This document shows, one piece after another, positions 42,687-50,963 of a stretch of 64,000 bases of DNA; the stretch's first letter is position 1, and the number at the start of each line of letters is the position of its first letter. Position numbers and translations under genes: made by a program. A model generated the notes under the pieces. The model ran no database searches. It was not told where the DNA came from and saw only the letters and a program-made list of their open reading frames with translations. The stretch is from CAYRHN01 sp964424115 (GTDB taxonomy: Bacteria > Chloroflexota > Anaerolineae > Anaerolineales > Anaerolineaceae): positions 1-64,000 of the forward strand of contig CAYRHN010000001.1 in NCBI GenBank assembly GCA_964424115.1, in the 5' to 3' direction.

Positions 42687-43154
42687 CTACTCGATCTTGA
42701 GAATTTTGAGGTGGAGCTTGCCGCCGGGAGTCTCGGCTTCGACCACTTCTCCAACGGCGTGACCGATCAGGGCGCGGCCAATGGGGGATTCATGTGAGAT
42801 CCGTCCGTTGCGCGGATCAGCTTCCTTGGGGCCAACCAGATGGTAAACCTCCTCGGGAAAATCATCTTCTTGAATGGTGATACGGGCGCCAATATCCACC
42901 ACGGTGCGGTTCTGGGGCAGTTCATCAATGATGATGACGTTGGAGAGGATGCGGTCCAGTTCCTGGATGCGGCCTTCGAGGAAACCCTGCTCTTCTTTGG
43001 CGGCTGAATAATCGGCGTTTTCCGACAGGTCTCCTTGTTGGATGGCGGCCCGCAGCCTTTTTGCCAGCTCTTCACGGGCAGGGCCTTTGAGATATTCAAG
43101 TTCTTTGCGCAGGCGGTCTGCGCCTTCGGCGGTAAGATATGAGGCTTCGGGCAT
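42687..43154 (-). CDS. greA: Transcription elongation factor GreA
   Basis: A 155-residue factor that stimulates RNA cleavage by stalled RNA polymerase. The N-terminal coiled coil (to about residue 75) carries GDLSENADYSAAKEEQGFLEGRI at its tip, with the acidic D and E that enter the polymerase active site; the C-terminal FKBP-like domain follows (ISHESPIGRALIGHAVGE). The ATG at 43154 is chosen over TTG 43160 because AGGAG lies 6 nt before the ATG. It is the last gene of a minus-strand operon. Confidence 0.96.
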   Translation of the reverse strand: MPEASYLTAEGADRLRKELEYLKGPAREELAKRLRAAIQQGDLSENADYSAAKEEQGFLEGRIQELDRILSNVIIIDELPQNRTVVDIGARITIQEDDFPEEVYHLVGPKEADPRNGRISHESPIGRALIGHAVGEVVEAETPGGKLHLKILKIE

Positions 43155-43163
43155 TTTCAACTC

Positions 43164-44312
43164 CTAAGGCAATAAAGTGGGAGAAAACATCTTTTGATGT
43201 TCTTCGATGGCGTAGCGGTCGGTCATTCCGGCAATGTAATCGCAGATGGTGCGTTCCAGGCCGCGTTCGGGAATCTGAGCTTGAACGTGGATGGGCAGGC
43301 TGCTGGGCTCGGATTGGAAGGTTTGGAAGAGGTCGGTGATGATGCGCTCGGCCTTCATGGCCATGCGCACCACGCGATAATGGCGGTAGAGGTTCTTATA
43401 GAGGAAATCCTTGAGCTGGCGGTTGCGGCGGTGGTTATCCTCACTGAAGCCGACCACGTTATAAGAAAGACGCTGGAGTTCTTCCACCGAGCGCACCCCG
43501 GAAGCGCGCAGGCGCTGATCGCTGGCTTCCAACAGGTCGGAGACATTGATCCCGATCAGCTTGCGGATGATGACATGACGGGTCAATTCATCCAACGGGC
43601 CGCCACGGTATCCGGCGCGGTCGCTGAGGATCTCCCACAGGTCAATGCCGCTGAGCATTTGTGGGGTGATCATTCCGGAGCGCAGGCCGTCATCCAGGTC
43701 GTGGGCGGTGTAAGCCATCTCGTCGGCGACGTTAGTGATCTGAGCTTCCAGGTTGCCGCGCAGATCCGGGTCAAAGTCGGAGGCGTCGGCGCGGTCGTAT
43801 TCGGTTTCGTGTTTGACCATACCTTCCAGAACTTCCCAACTGAGGTTGAGGCCGTTGAAGTCCGGGTAACGGCGTTCCAGGAAGGTGACAATGCGCAGAG
43901 ATTGTTTGTTGTGATCGAAACCGCCGTAATCGCGCATTAAGCGGTGGAGGGTCATCTCGCCGGAATGTCCAAAAGCGGGATGACCGACATCGTGGGCGAG
44001 GCAGATCGACTCGACCAGGTCCTCGTTGGCACCCAGGGCGCAGGCGATGCTGCGGCCAATTTGAGCCACTTCCAGGGTGTGTGTGAGGCGGGTGCGGTAG
44101 TAATCGCCTTCATAGTTGATAAAGACCTGGGTCTTGTATTCCAGGCGGCGAAAAGCAGTGGTGTGCAAAATGCGGTCGCGGTCACGTTGGTAGCAGGTAC
44201 GGTTATCAGCTTCATCCTCGGCAAAGCGGCGGCCTTTGGAGTGCTTGCTGCGCATGCCGAAGGGGGCGAGGCTGCGGTCTTCGATGGCTTCAAGTTCTTG
44301 ACGGTTAAGCAT
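43164..44312 (-). CDS. dgt: Deoxyguanosinetriphosphate triphosphohydrolase-like HD protein
   Basis: A 382-residue HD-superfamily dNTPase that splits dNTPs into deoxynucleoside and triphosphate. The HD site shows RLTHTLEVAQIGRSIA and LAHDVGHPAFGHSGE (H and D metal ligands), with a later D in ADEMAYTAHDLDD. RDRDRILHTTAFRRLEYKTQV is the typical start of the family core. AAGGAG is 8 nt upstream. It lies 9 nt before greA and 17 nt after the isopentenyl phosphate kinase. Confidence 0.92.
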   Translation of the reverse strand: MLNRQELEAIEDRSLAPFGMRSKHSKGRRFAEDEADNRTCYQRDRDRILHTTAFRRLEYKTQVFINYEGDYYRTRLTHTLEVAQIGRSIACALGANEDLVESICLAHDVGHPAFGHSGEMTLHRLMRDYGGFDHNKQSLRIVTFLERRYPDFNGLNLSWEVLEGMVKHETEYDRADASDFDPDLRGNLEAQITNVADEMAYTAHDLDDGLRSGMITPQMLSGIDLWEILSDRAGYRGGPLDELTRHVIIRKLIGINVSDLLEASDQRLRASGVRSVEELQRLSYNVVGFSEDNHRRNRQLKDFLYKNLYRHYRVVRMAMKAERIITDLFQTFQSEPSSLPIHVQAQIPERGLERTICDYIAGMTDRYAIEEHQKMFSPTLLP

Positions 44313-44329
44313 TTTACGTACTCCTTAAA

Positions 44330-45130
44330 CTAAGAATGAGTAATCCGTGTCCCAGGGCGGCTGCCGAGCAGCGCGGCGGTGACAGCGCCGGGTTCGAGGC
44401 CGGAGAAGATGGATGCTTCCAGGCCGGGAACTTGAGCGGCAAGTTGGAGCATTAAATCTACTTTTTCGGCCATGCCTCCAGTGACATCCACTGCGGAAGA
44501 ACCAGCCAACCCGCTTGAAAACTGTTGTCGCACAGCGGGGGTGATATTCTGGAGCAGTTCGGTGCAGCGCGGGAAATCAGCCCAAACACCGGGGTCAATC
44601 CCGGCCAGGAGGATGCGGCCCGGCAGCAAGCGGGGGGCCAGGAAGGCAAAACCATCCTCGGTGGAGGCGATCGTGCCGCCGCGGATACGATCAAAGACCA
44701 CGTCGCCGTTGATGACGGGGATCAGCTCCGCTTGCAGGGCTGCACGGAGCGGCTCCAATTCCCATTGTACCACCGGACCATCCTGCGAAACAGCGCAGGC
44801 AGAAGGCGGAAACGCTATCACGGGCAGGCCGGCCTCGACCAGGGCCTGGAGGACATATTGATTCAATTCGCGGGCATGCAGCCAGACCTCGGCAAAACCC
44901 AGCCAGGCAGCGGGTGTATGCACGCCCTGGCGGGTGCCGTGTTTCCTGGCAGTGATGTGGCCAAAGGAACCGGAGCCGTGTCCAATAAGAAGAGGTAAGC
45001 CAGGGCTTTGACGGCGGGCCTCGGCAATCTCAGCCGACAGGCGCGCCAGAACTGCCCTGCGGACAGTGCGCGGGCGCGTCTTGTCGGTGATCAATGAGCC
45101 GCCCAGTTTGAGGAAGATCAGATTGGGCAT
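44330..45130 (-). CDS. Isopentenyl phosphate kinase (archaeal-type)
   Basis: A 266-residue amino-acid-kinase-fold enzyme that phosphorylates isopentenyl phosphate to isopentenyl diphosphate in the alternative mevalonate route. It has LKLGGSLITDK (7-17) with Lys8, and GHGSGSFGH (50-58), whose last His (H58) corresponds to the catalytic His of archaeal IPKs. Asp in VDVTGGMAEKV matches the phosphate site. Start at ATG 45130 (GGAGAG 7 nt upstream), 4 nt after the mevalonate kinase stop. Adjacent mevalonate kinase makes this call strong; a fosfomycin-kinase-like alternative is less likely. Confidence 0.88.
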   Translation of the reverse strand: MPNLIFLKLGGSLITDKTRPRTVRRAVLARLSAEIAEARRQSPGLPLLIGHGSGSFGHITARKHGTRQGVHTPAAWLGFAEVWLHARELNQYVLQALVEAGLPVIAFPPSACAVSQDGPVVQWELEPLRAALQAELIPVINGDVVFDRIRGGTIASTEDGFAFLAPRLLPGRILLAGIDPGVWADFPRCTELLQNITPAVRQQFSSGLAGSSAVDVTGGMAEKVDLMLQLAAQVPGLEASIFSGLEPGAVTAALLGSRPGTRITHS

Positions 45131-45134
45131 GGAT

Positions 45135-46091
45135 TTACTCTCCAGCAGGTGGGGCAATGCGGGTGAGAAAGGCGCGGCGGGCACCAGCATCCAGCAAGAC
45201 CTGGGCAAGGGCATCTTCTTCGCCGGGGCGGGGCAAGGCGATCATGTTGCCGCCGCGGCCACCGCCGCAGAGTTTTGCGCCAGAAGCTCCGGCAGCTCGG
45301 GCGGCGGAGACGAGGGTATCCAGCTCTGGCGAAGAGACGCCGATCTCTTGCAGTAAGGCATGGTCGCGGTACATGAGCGGACCAAGCTGTTGGGGATCGC
45401 CTTTTTCGATGATCCGGCGGGCTTCTTCCACTATGGAACGTATCTGGTCAAAAAGAGACTGGTAATGGGCCGGATCCTGTTCGTACCAGCGCCGCACGTC
45501 CCCCACCGTCTCCCGGGTCGAGGATTGCACCCCGGTATCGGCGACGATCAGGGTGAACGGCTGGTGGACGCGAAGCAACCCCATCGGTTGTTCGCGCTGG
45601 TAGTAGATTGGGCGGTTGTAGGTGATGACGGTATTGTCGATCCCGGAAGGGGTGCCGTGATAGAGCTTTTCAATCTGATACGCCAGATGGCAAACGCGCT
45701 CATCTGGCAGAGGATGGCCAATGAAGGTGGATAGGGCGCGGAGAACCGCCACAGAAACAGCGGCGCCGGAGCCCAGCCCGGCGGCGGGGGGAATGGTGGC
45801 CCGGATGCGCAGGGTGAGGGCTGGAAATGCGGGGATGCCCAATTCCTGGCGCAGCATTTCCACCAACACGCGCAGGGGATGATCGGCGGGCAGGCGGTCG
45901 AGGTCGGAATCCAAATCCACCTGCGGGGAATGGAGATGCATCCAGCCGCGAGGTTGGAGGGGGGCGGCCTGGACCACGGCACGCGCCTCGACCTGGTTGA
46001 CCGGCACAGCGATGGCCGGGCAGCCGTAGACGACGGCATGTTCACCCAGCAAAATGGCTTTTCCGGGAGCGGAGGCTGAAACGGCAGGCAT
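45135..46091 (-). CDS. mvk: Mevalonate kinase
   Basis: A 318-residue GHMP kinase that phosphorylates mevalonate. It shows SAPGKAILLGEHAVVYG (6-22) with Lys11, the GHMP loop IPPAAGLGSGAAVS (100-113), the catalytic Asp152 in TPSGIDNTV, and the C-terminal GGGRGGNMIAL. It precedes the isopentenyl phosphate kinase by 4 nt and follows the UbiA-type gene by 3 nt. The phosphomevalonate decarboxylase expected between these steps is not in the window. Confidence 0.9.
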   Translation of the reverse strand: MPAVSASAPGKAILLGEHAVVYGCPAIAVPVNQVEARAVVQAAPLQPRGWMHLHSPQVDLDSDLDRLPADHPLRVLVEMLRQELGIPAFPALTLRIRATIPPAAGLGSGAAVSVAVLRALSTFIGHPLPDERVCHLAYQIEKLYHGTPSGIDNTVITYNRPIYYQREQPMGLLRVHQPFTLIVADTGVQSSTRETVGDVRRWYEQDPAHYQSLFDQIRSIVEEARRIIEKGDPQQLGPLMYRDHALLQEIGVSSPELDTLVSAARAAGASGAKLCGGGRGGNMIALPRPGEEDALAQVLLDAGARRAFLTRIAPPAGE

Positions 46092-46094
46092 GGT

Positions 46095-46973
46095 CTAATA
46101 GATCACATAAAGGATAAGGATCACGCTCAATGCCCAGAGGATGAGAGAGACCTGGAAGGGGCGGTCGGTGAGGAGCAGATCTTCCGGCGCGCCACCCATT
46201 TGCTTGACCTGCACCAGGTAGAGATAGCGGAAGATGGCGTAGATAACGAAGGGGATGGTGAGCATGATCGTGTGGTTCTCGGTGAAGTTGGGCGCCAAAA
46301 AGGTGTAGAGGGAATAGGCGATGATGGTGGCGCAAGAGACGATGACGATCAACTGATCCAGGAAGGGGATCGTATAGCCATCCAAAACCTTGCGGTGCGA
46401 ATGGGCGCCTTCAGCGAGGGAGACCAGTTCAGCGCGGCGCTTACCAAAACCCATGTAGAGCGCCAGAAGGGTCATCACCACGTATAACCAGGGGGAGAAG
46501 CGTTCCACCACGATCAGACTGACGCCGGCTGCCACGCGCAAAACAAATCCGGCAGCGATGACCAGCACGTCCAGGATCGGGATGTGTTTGAGCCAGTTAG
46601 AGTAGGCCAGGTTGAGGACAAAGTAGAGCAGGCCGATCAGGGCAAAGAGGGGGGCGAGCAGGTAGGAAACGCCCAGAGTGCCTACCAGGAGAATGCCGGC
46701 GACAATAAAGGCTATCGGAACCGGCAGCTTGCCGGAAGCGATGGGGCGGTTGCGCTTTTTGGGGTGCTGGCGGTCGGCTTCGCGGTCCACGATATCGTTG
46801 AGGATGTAGATGGAGCTGGAGAGCAGGCAAAAAAGGAAGAAGCCGGCCAGGGTGCGCAGGAATGGGGTGGGGTTGGAAAGGGAAAGCTGATGGTCAAAGA
46901 CCAGGGCGCCAAAAACAAAAACATTTTTTGGCCATTGGCGCAAGCGCATGGTTTTTATGATCGCGGTGAGCAT
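46095..46973 (-). CDS. UbiA-family decaprenyl-phosphate phosphoribosyltransferase-like protein
   Basis: A 292-residue membrane enzyme with about nine helices. MRLRQWPKNVFVF and the Asp-rich NDIVDREAD (59-67), plus a second site at DRPFQ and GFGKRRAEL, fit DPPR synthase (UbiA of mycobacteria), which attaches phosphoribose to polyprenyl phosphate. The start ATG 46973 has no Shine-Dalgarno; TATGAT lies 13 nt upstream, so a very short leader is likely. Frames extending further upstream are rejected because they run through the divergent tlyA region. It heads the operon with the isoprenoid kinases. Confidence 0.82.
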   Translation of the reverse strand: MLTAIIKTMRLRQWPKNVFVFGALVFDHQLSLSNPTPFLRTLAGFFLFCLLSSSIYILNDIVDREADRQHPKKRNRPIASGKLPVPIAFIVAGILLVGTLGVSYLLAPLFALIGLLYFVLNLAYSNWLKHIPILDVLVIAAGFVLRVAAGVSLIVVERFSPWLYVVMTLLALYMGFGKRRAELVSLAEGAHSHRKVLDGYTIPFLDQLIVIVSCATIIAYSLYTFLAPNFTENHTIMLTIPFVIYAIFRYLYLVQVKQMGGAPEDLLLTDRPFQVSLILWALSVILILYVIY

Positions 46974-47047
46974 AATAATAATGATATCATAAACGGCAAA
47001 GAAATACCGCTTCGTAAGGTGCAAGGAATGAACGAGAAAGAGACCCA

Positions 47048-47075
47048 CCCCCTTCCCCCTACCGAAGGGAGGGGG
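47048..47075. promoter_or_regulatory. C-rich hairpin in the divergent DPPR-tlyA spacer
   Basis: CCCCCTTCCC (47048-47057) can pair with GGGAGGGGG (47067-47075) with one bulged base. Similar C-rich hairpins occur at 5179 and 7440. Confidence 0.4.
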
Positions 47076-47077
47076 AA

Positions 47078-47107
47078 ACTTTCGAGGAGGGGACTTTCGA
47101 AGGGAGG
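47078..47107 (+). repeat. 15-bp tandem repeat upstream of tlyA
   Basis: ACTTTCGAGGAGGGG (47078-47092) is followed directly by ACTTTCGAAGGGAGG (47093-47107), 13 of 15 bases identical. The second copy overlaps the tlyA -35 region. Confidence 0.6.
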
Positions 47108-47118
47108 GAGAATGAAGG

Positions 47119-47124
47119 TATAAT
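47119..47124 (+). promoter_or_regulatory. -10 box abutting tlyA
   Basis: TATAAT ends 6 nt before the tlyA ATG, predicting transcription from the start codon. The -35 is weak (TTTCGA, 18-bp spacer). Confidence 0.6.
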
Positions 47125-47130
47125 CTCTGC

Positions 47131-47922
47131 ATGAGCAAAGAACGGCTGGATGTGCTGGTGAGCAATCGCGGGTTGGCGGAGAGCCGGGCGCTGGCGCAAC
47201 GCCTGATCATGGCAGGCGAGGTGCGGGTGAACGGGCAGGTGGTGGATAAACCCTCAGCGAAGGTGGATGAAGAGGCCGAGATCAGCCTGGAGCGCGGGCC
47301 GCGCTTTGTCTCGCGCGGGGGGGAGAAGCTGGAGGGCGCACTGGTTGCCTTTGGGCTGGAGCGATTGGACGGATCGGTGTGTGCAGATATCGGCGCATCG
47401 ACGGGCGGGTTCACCGACTGCCTGCTGCAGCACGGAGCGGCAAAAGTGTATGCGATCGATGTAGGCTATGGGGTGCTGCACTGGAAGTTGCGCCAGGATG
47501 CGCGGGTGGCGAGCATGGAACGTACCAATGCGCGCTATGTGCCGGCTTTGCCGGAACCGGTCAGCCTGGTGACGGTGGATGCTTCATTTATCTCTCTGAA
47601 CATCCTGCTGCCGGTCTTCAAAGGCTGGTTCGGGGCACAGGGCGGGCAGGCGGTGGTGTTGATCAAGCCGCAGTTCGAGGCGGGCAGGGAACAGGCAGCC
47701 CAGCACGCCGGGGTGATCCGCGATCCAGCGGTGCACCGGCAGGTGATCGAGGAGGTGCTGGAAGATGCCCAGCGGGAAGGCTTCGGGGTATTGGGGCTGA
47801 TCCGGTCGCCGCTGGTGGGACCGAAAGGCAATGCCGAGTTCCTGGCCTGGCTAGGATACCCGGGGGAACGGCAGGATGTGGCGGAGATGGTAGAGAAGAT
47901 TATCCTAGAGGGACAGGTTTAG
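47131..47922 (+). CDS. tlyA: TlyA family rRNA 2'-O-methyltransferase / hemolysin
   Basis: A 263-residue protein that, in the family, methylates the ribose of 16S C1409 and 23S C1920. An S4-like RNA-binding domain (1-58, SKERLDVLVSNRGLAESR) precedes an FtsJ-like methyltransferase with the SAM loop DIGASTGGFTDCLL (86-99) and KDK-type residues in VVLIKPQFEAGRE. No ribosome site is present; the -10 box lies 6 nt before the ATG, so the mRNA is probably leaderless. Length is normal. Confidence 0.92.
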   Translation: MSKERLDVLVSNRGLAESRALAQRLIMAGEVRVNGQVVDKPSAKVDEEAEISLERGPRFVSRGGEKLEGALVAFGLERLDGSVCADIGASTGGFTDCLLQHGAAKVYAIDVGYGVLHWKLRQDARVASMERTNARYVPALPEPVSLVTVDASFISLNILLPVFKGWFGAQGGQAVVLIKPQFEAGREQAAQHAGVIRDPAVHRQVIEEVLEDAQREGFGVLGLIRSPLVGPKGNAEFLAWLGYPGERQDVAEMVEKIILEGQV

Positions 47923-48022
47923 AATTTCTTGGGGATTGCTTTGCTTCGCGTGCAATGACATGATTTGTTGGCAGGGAATGTAAGCAAGCGCATCATTCTT
48001 AGTCGAGGGACAAAAAATAGGG

Positions 48023-48028
48023 TATACT
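48023..48028 (+). promoter_or_regulatory. -10 box close to lepA start
   Basis: TATACT ends 9 nt before the lepA ATG with TTAGTC 18 bp upstream; no Shine-Dalgarno lies between. Confidence 0.5.
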
Positions 48029-48037
48029 ATCCCCGTC

Positions 48038-49840
48038 ATGATTAAAGATCACATCCGTAATTTTTGTATCATTGCCCATATCGATCACGGAAAATCAACC
48101 CTGGCGGACCGCTTACTGCATCTGACCGGTACGATCTCTGACCGCGATATGACTGAGCAGGTGTTGGACTCGATGGAGTTGGAGCGTGAAAAAGGGGTGA
48201 CGATCAAGGCCTCGGCAGTATTGATGAATTACACTGCCAGGGACGGCAGTAATTATGAGCTGAACCTGATCGATACGCCCGGACACGTGGACTTTAACTA
48301 TGAGGTCAGCCGCGCGTTAGCGGCTTGCGAAGGCGCGCTGCTGATCGTAGATGCCACACAAGGGATCGAGGCACAGACACTGGCTAACCTGTATCTGGCC
48401 TTGGAATCCGACCTGACGATCATCCCGGTGATCAATAAGATCGATCTGATCTCGGCCCGTCCGGATGAAGTGGCGCAAGATATCCAGGCCCTGCTGGGGG
48501 TGCCGGCAGAAAAGATCGTGCGGATCTCGGCAAAAGACGGCACCAATGTAGACAAGGTGCTGGAAGAGATCGTAGAACAGATTCCCCCTCCGCACGGGGA
48601 TATGGACGCACCGCTGCGGGCTTTGATCTTTGACTCGCATTACGACTCGTACAAAGGCGTTGTGGCTTACGTTCGTGTGATCGATGGACAGATGAACGGC
48701 ACAGATATTCTGCGCCTGATGGCAAATAATACCGACATCCGGCCGGTGGAGATCGGAGTGTTCTCGCCGGGAATGTCCCCGGCGCCGCACCTGCAGGTGG
48801 GGGACGTGGGCTACGTGGCGACCGGGCTGAAAACGGTCACGGAATGCCGGGTGGGCGGGACGATCACCCTGATGAACAACCCGGCCAAAGAGCCCCTGCC
48901 AGGCTATCAGATGCCCAAACCAATGGTCTTTGCGGGTATTTACCCGGTGGAAAATGATGATTACCCAGATCTGAAGGAATCGCTTGAAAAGCTGCAATTG
49001 AATGACGCTTCTCTGGTGTACTCACCGGAAAAGTCGCAAGCGCTTAATTTTGGCTTCCGCTGTGGGTTCCTGGGTTTGTTCCACATGGATATCGTGCAGG
49101 AACGGTTGGAACGTGAATACGACCTGGATATCCTGGTCACGGCGCCTTCGGTGGAATACGAGGTCAAGCTGCGTGATGGGGAGACGATCCTGATCGATTC
49201 GCCGGCCAAGCTGCCGGACGAAGGCGATGTGGAGGAGATCCGCGAGCCGTGGATGAAGCTGGAGATCATCACGCCGACTGAGTTCTACGGAACGCTGATG
49301 GACCTGGTGACAAAACGGCGCGGTGTCTTCCTGGGGCAGGAATACCCGGCGCCCAACCGGGTGCAATTGAATTTTGATATCGCGCTGGCGGAGATCATCG
49401 TGGATTTCTTCGACGAGTTGAAATCGCGCAGCCGTGGGTACGCCTCGATGGATTACCAGTTCGCCGGATACCGTACCGGCAATTCGGTCAAGCTGGAGAT
49501 CCTGGTCAACGGCGACCCGGTGGACGCGCTGGCTTCGATCGTACACAAGGAAGACGCCTACCACAAGGGGCAGCTGCTGGTAAGCAAGTTAAAGGAAATC
49601 ATTCCCCGGCAGTTGTTTGATGTGCCGATCCAGGCTTATGCCCAGGGGCGGGTAATCTCGAGCGCCAAAGTCAAAGCGATGCGCAAGGATGTGTTGGCGA
49701 AATGCTACGGCGGCGATATCACGCGCAAGAAGAAATTACTGGAAAAACAAAAACGCGGCAAGCGGCGCATGAAGATGGTGGGGAATGTGGAAATTCCCCA
49801 GGAAGCTTTCATGGCCGTGCTGCGGTTGGAGCCTGAATGA
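48038..49840 (+). CDS. lepA: Elongation factor 4 (LepA)
   Basis: A 600-residue translational GTPase acting on paused ribosomes or in initiation. The P-loop is AHIDHGKST (13-21); DTPGHVDFNYEV and NKIDL are intact, unlike in the EF-G-like protein at 131-2200. The LepA-specific C-terminal domain (about 490-600) ends with GKRRMKMVGNVEIPQEAFMAVLR. Full length. A very short or absent leader is predicted. Its stop overlaps the next ATG (ATGA), so the flippase-like gene is coupled to it. Confidence 0.96.
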   Translation: MIKDHIRNFCIIAHIDHGKSTLADRLLHLTGTISDRDMTEQVLDSMELEREKGVTIKASAVLMNYTARDGSNYELNLIDTPGHVDFNYEVSRALAACEGALLIVDATQGIEAQTLANLYLALESDLTIIPVINKIDLISARPDEVAQDIQALLGVPAEKIVRISAKDGTNVDKVLEEIVEQIPPPHGDMDAPLRALIFDSHYDSYKGVVAYVRVIDGQMNGTDILRLMANNTDIRPVEIGVFSPGMSPAPHLQVGDVGYVATGLKTVTECRVGGTITLMNNPAKEPLPGYQMPKPMVFAGIYPVENDDYPDLKESLEKLQLNDASLVYSPEKSQALNFGFRCGFLGLFHMDIVQERLEREYDLDILVTAPSVEYEVKLRDGETILIDSPAKLPDEGDVEEIREPWMKLEIITPTEFYGTLMDLVTKRRGVFLGQEYPAPNRVQLNFDIALAEIIVDFFDELKSRSRGYASMDYQFAGYRTGNSVKLEILVNGDPVDALASIVHKEDAYHKGQLLVSKLKEIIPRQLFDVPIQAYAQGRVISSAKVKAMRKDVLAKCYGGDITRKKKLLEKQKRGKRRMKMVGNVEIPQEAFMAVLRLEPE

Positions 49841-50925
49841 GTCTCAATGAGCCGTTGAACCAACCGGATGAAGTTGCAGAGAAGATCAAAACCAGCCGGT
49901 GGCGCGGCGTGATGCGCTGGCTGCCGGGAGTGATCATCAGCGGGGTTGTGCTGGTGGTTGTTTTCCAGCTGGCTAATTGGAAGGATCTTGGAACCGCTTT
50001 CGCAGCAGTGCAGCTGCCTAACCTGCTGGTGGCGGTGGCGCTGATCGTTTTCTCGCTGGGGACGCGGGCGATGGCCTGGCGGACCTTGTTGAACAACAAG
50101 GCCAGATTCCTTGACTCTTTCTTTATCATAAACGAAGGTTATTTACTGAATAACATCTTTCCATTGAGAATGGGAGAGATCGGGCGGGCGGTGCTGATGG
50201 GGCGCACTTCAGGCCTGGGGGCCTTCCACGTGCTTTCGACGATCGTGATCGAGCGTGCCTTTGACCTGGTGGCGGCAGCGGTGCTGCTGCTGCTGACCTT
50301 GCCCCTGGCCCTGCAAATGGAATGGGCGAAAACAGTGGCGATCATTACCCTGTTCGTGGTAGGGATCGGCTTGGTGATGATGTACCTGGCCGGGCGCTAT
50401 CGGGAACGGCTGGCGGAATGGTTGCATAAACTGGGGCAGCGAAGCCCCTTCTACCAAAAGCATATTTCATCCCGGATCAGTTCGCTGCTGGAGGGTTTGG
50501 GAGCGCTGACCAGCGCCAAGACTTTCCTGCTGAGCCTGTTCTGGATCGCCCTTTCCTGGGTGGTGTGGGTGCTGGTTTATTATGTGATGCTCTTGAGTAT
50601 TGCGCCCCACGCGCCTTTGTGGTGGGCGGCCTTTGGCGACGCCGTGCTGGCGATGGGCGTGGCGGTGCCGTCAGCCCCGGCAGCCCTGGGCGTGTTTGAG
50701 GGTTCGTTGGCCGGTGCGTTGAGCCTGGTGCAAGGCGGCCCGTCCTTCTCGCTGGCCTTAGGCTACGCGATCTTGATGCATTTTATTCAATTTGTGATCA
50801 CCGGCGTGCTGGGACTGTGGGGCCTGGCGCGGGATGGACGTTCGTTTTCTTCCATTTTCCGCGATCTGCAGCGCCCTCTGACCCCCGAGGTCAAGCCGGC
50901 GGAAGAGACACCTGCCAAACCATAA
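49837..50925 (+). CDS. UPF0104 / flippase-like (LPG synthase TM region) membrane protein
   Basis: A 362-residue protein with about eight helices of the lysylphosphatidylglycerol-synthase TM family (UPF0104). LLNNKARFLDSFFIINEGYLLNNIFPLRMGEIGRA is the family's conserved block, and AVPSAPAALGVFEG the second. The catalytic LPG synthase domain is absent, so it is the membrane part only, which in this family is thought to flip lipids or act in glycolipid assembly. It overlaps lepA by 4 nt, and the glycan genes start 38 nt later. Confidence 0.82.
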   Translation: MSLNEPLNQPDEVAEKIKTSRWRGVMRWLPGVIISGVVLVVVFQLANWKDLGTAFAAVQLPNLLVAVALIVFSLGTRAMAWRTLLNNKARFLDSFFIINEGYLLNNIFPLRMGEIGRAVLMGRTSGLGAFHVLSTIVIERAFDLVAAAVLLLLTLPLALQMEWAKTVAIITLFVVGIGLVMMYLAGRYRERLAEWLHKLGQRSPFYQKHISSRISSLLEGLGALTSAKTFLLSLFWIALSWVVWVLVYYVMLLSIAPHAPLWWAAFGDAVLAMGVAVPSAPAALGVFEGSLAGALSLVQGGPSFSLALGYAILMHFIQFVITGVLGLWGLARDGRSFSSIFRDLQRPLTPEVKPAEETPAKP

Positions 50926-50963
50926 ACAATCGTCTTTGCATTTCTTAAATCCTGGAGGTTCGC

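Noticed and set aside
46974..47414. N-terminal extension of the minus-strand UbiA-type frame
   Set aside because: It would overlap the well-supported tlyA gene and its promoter.
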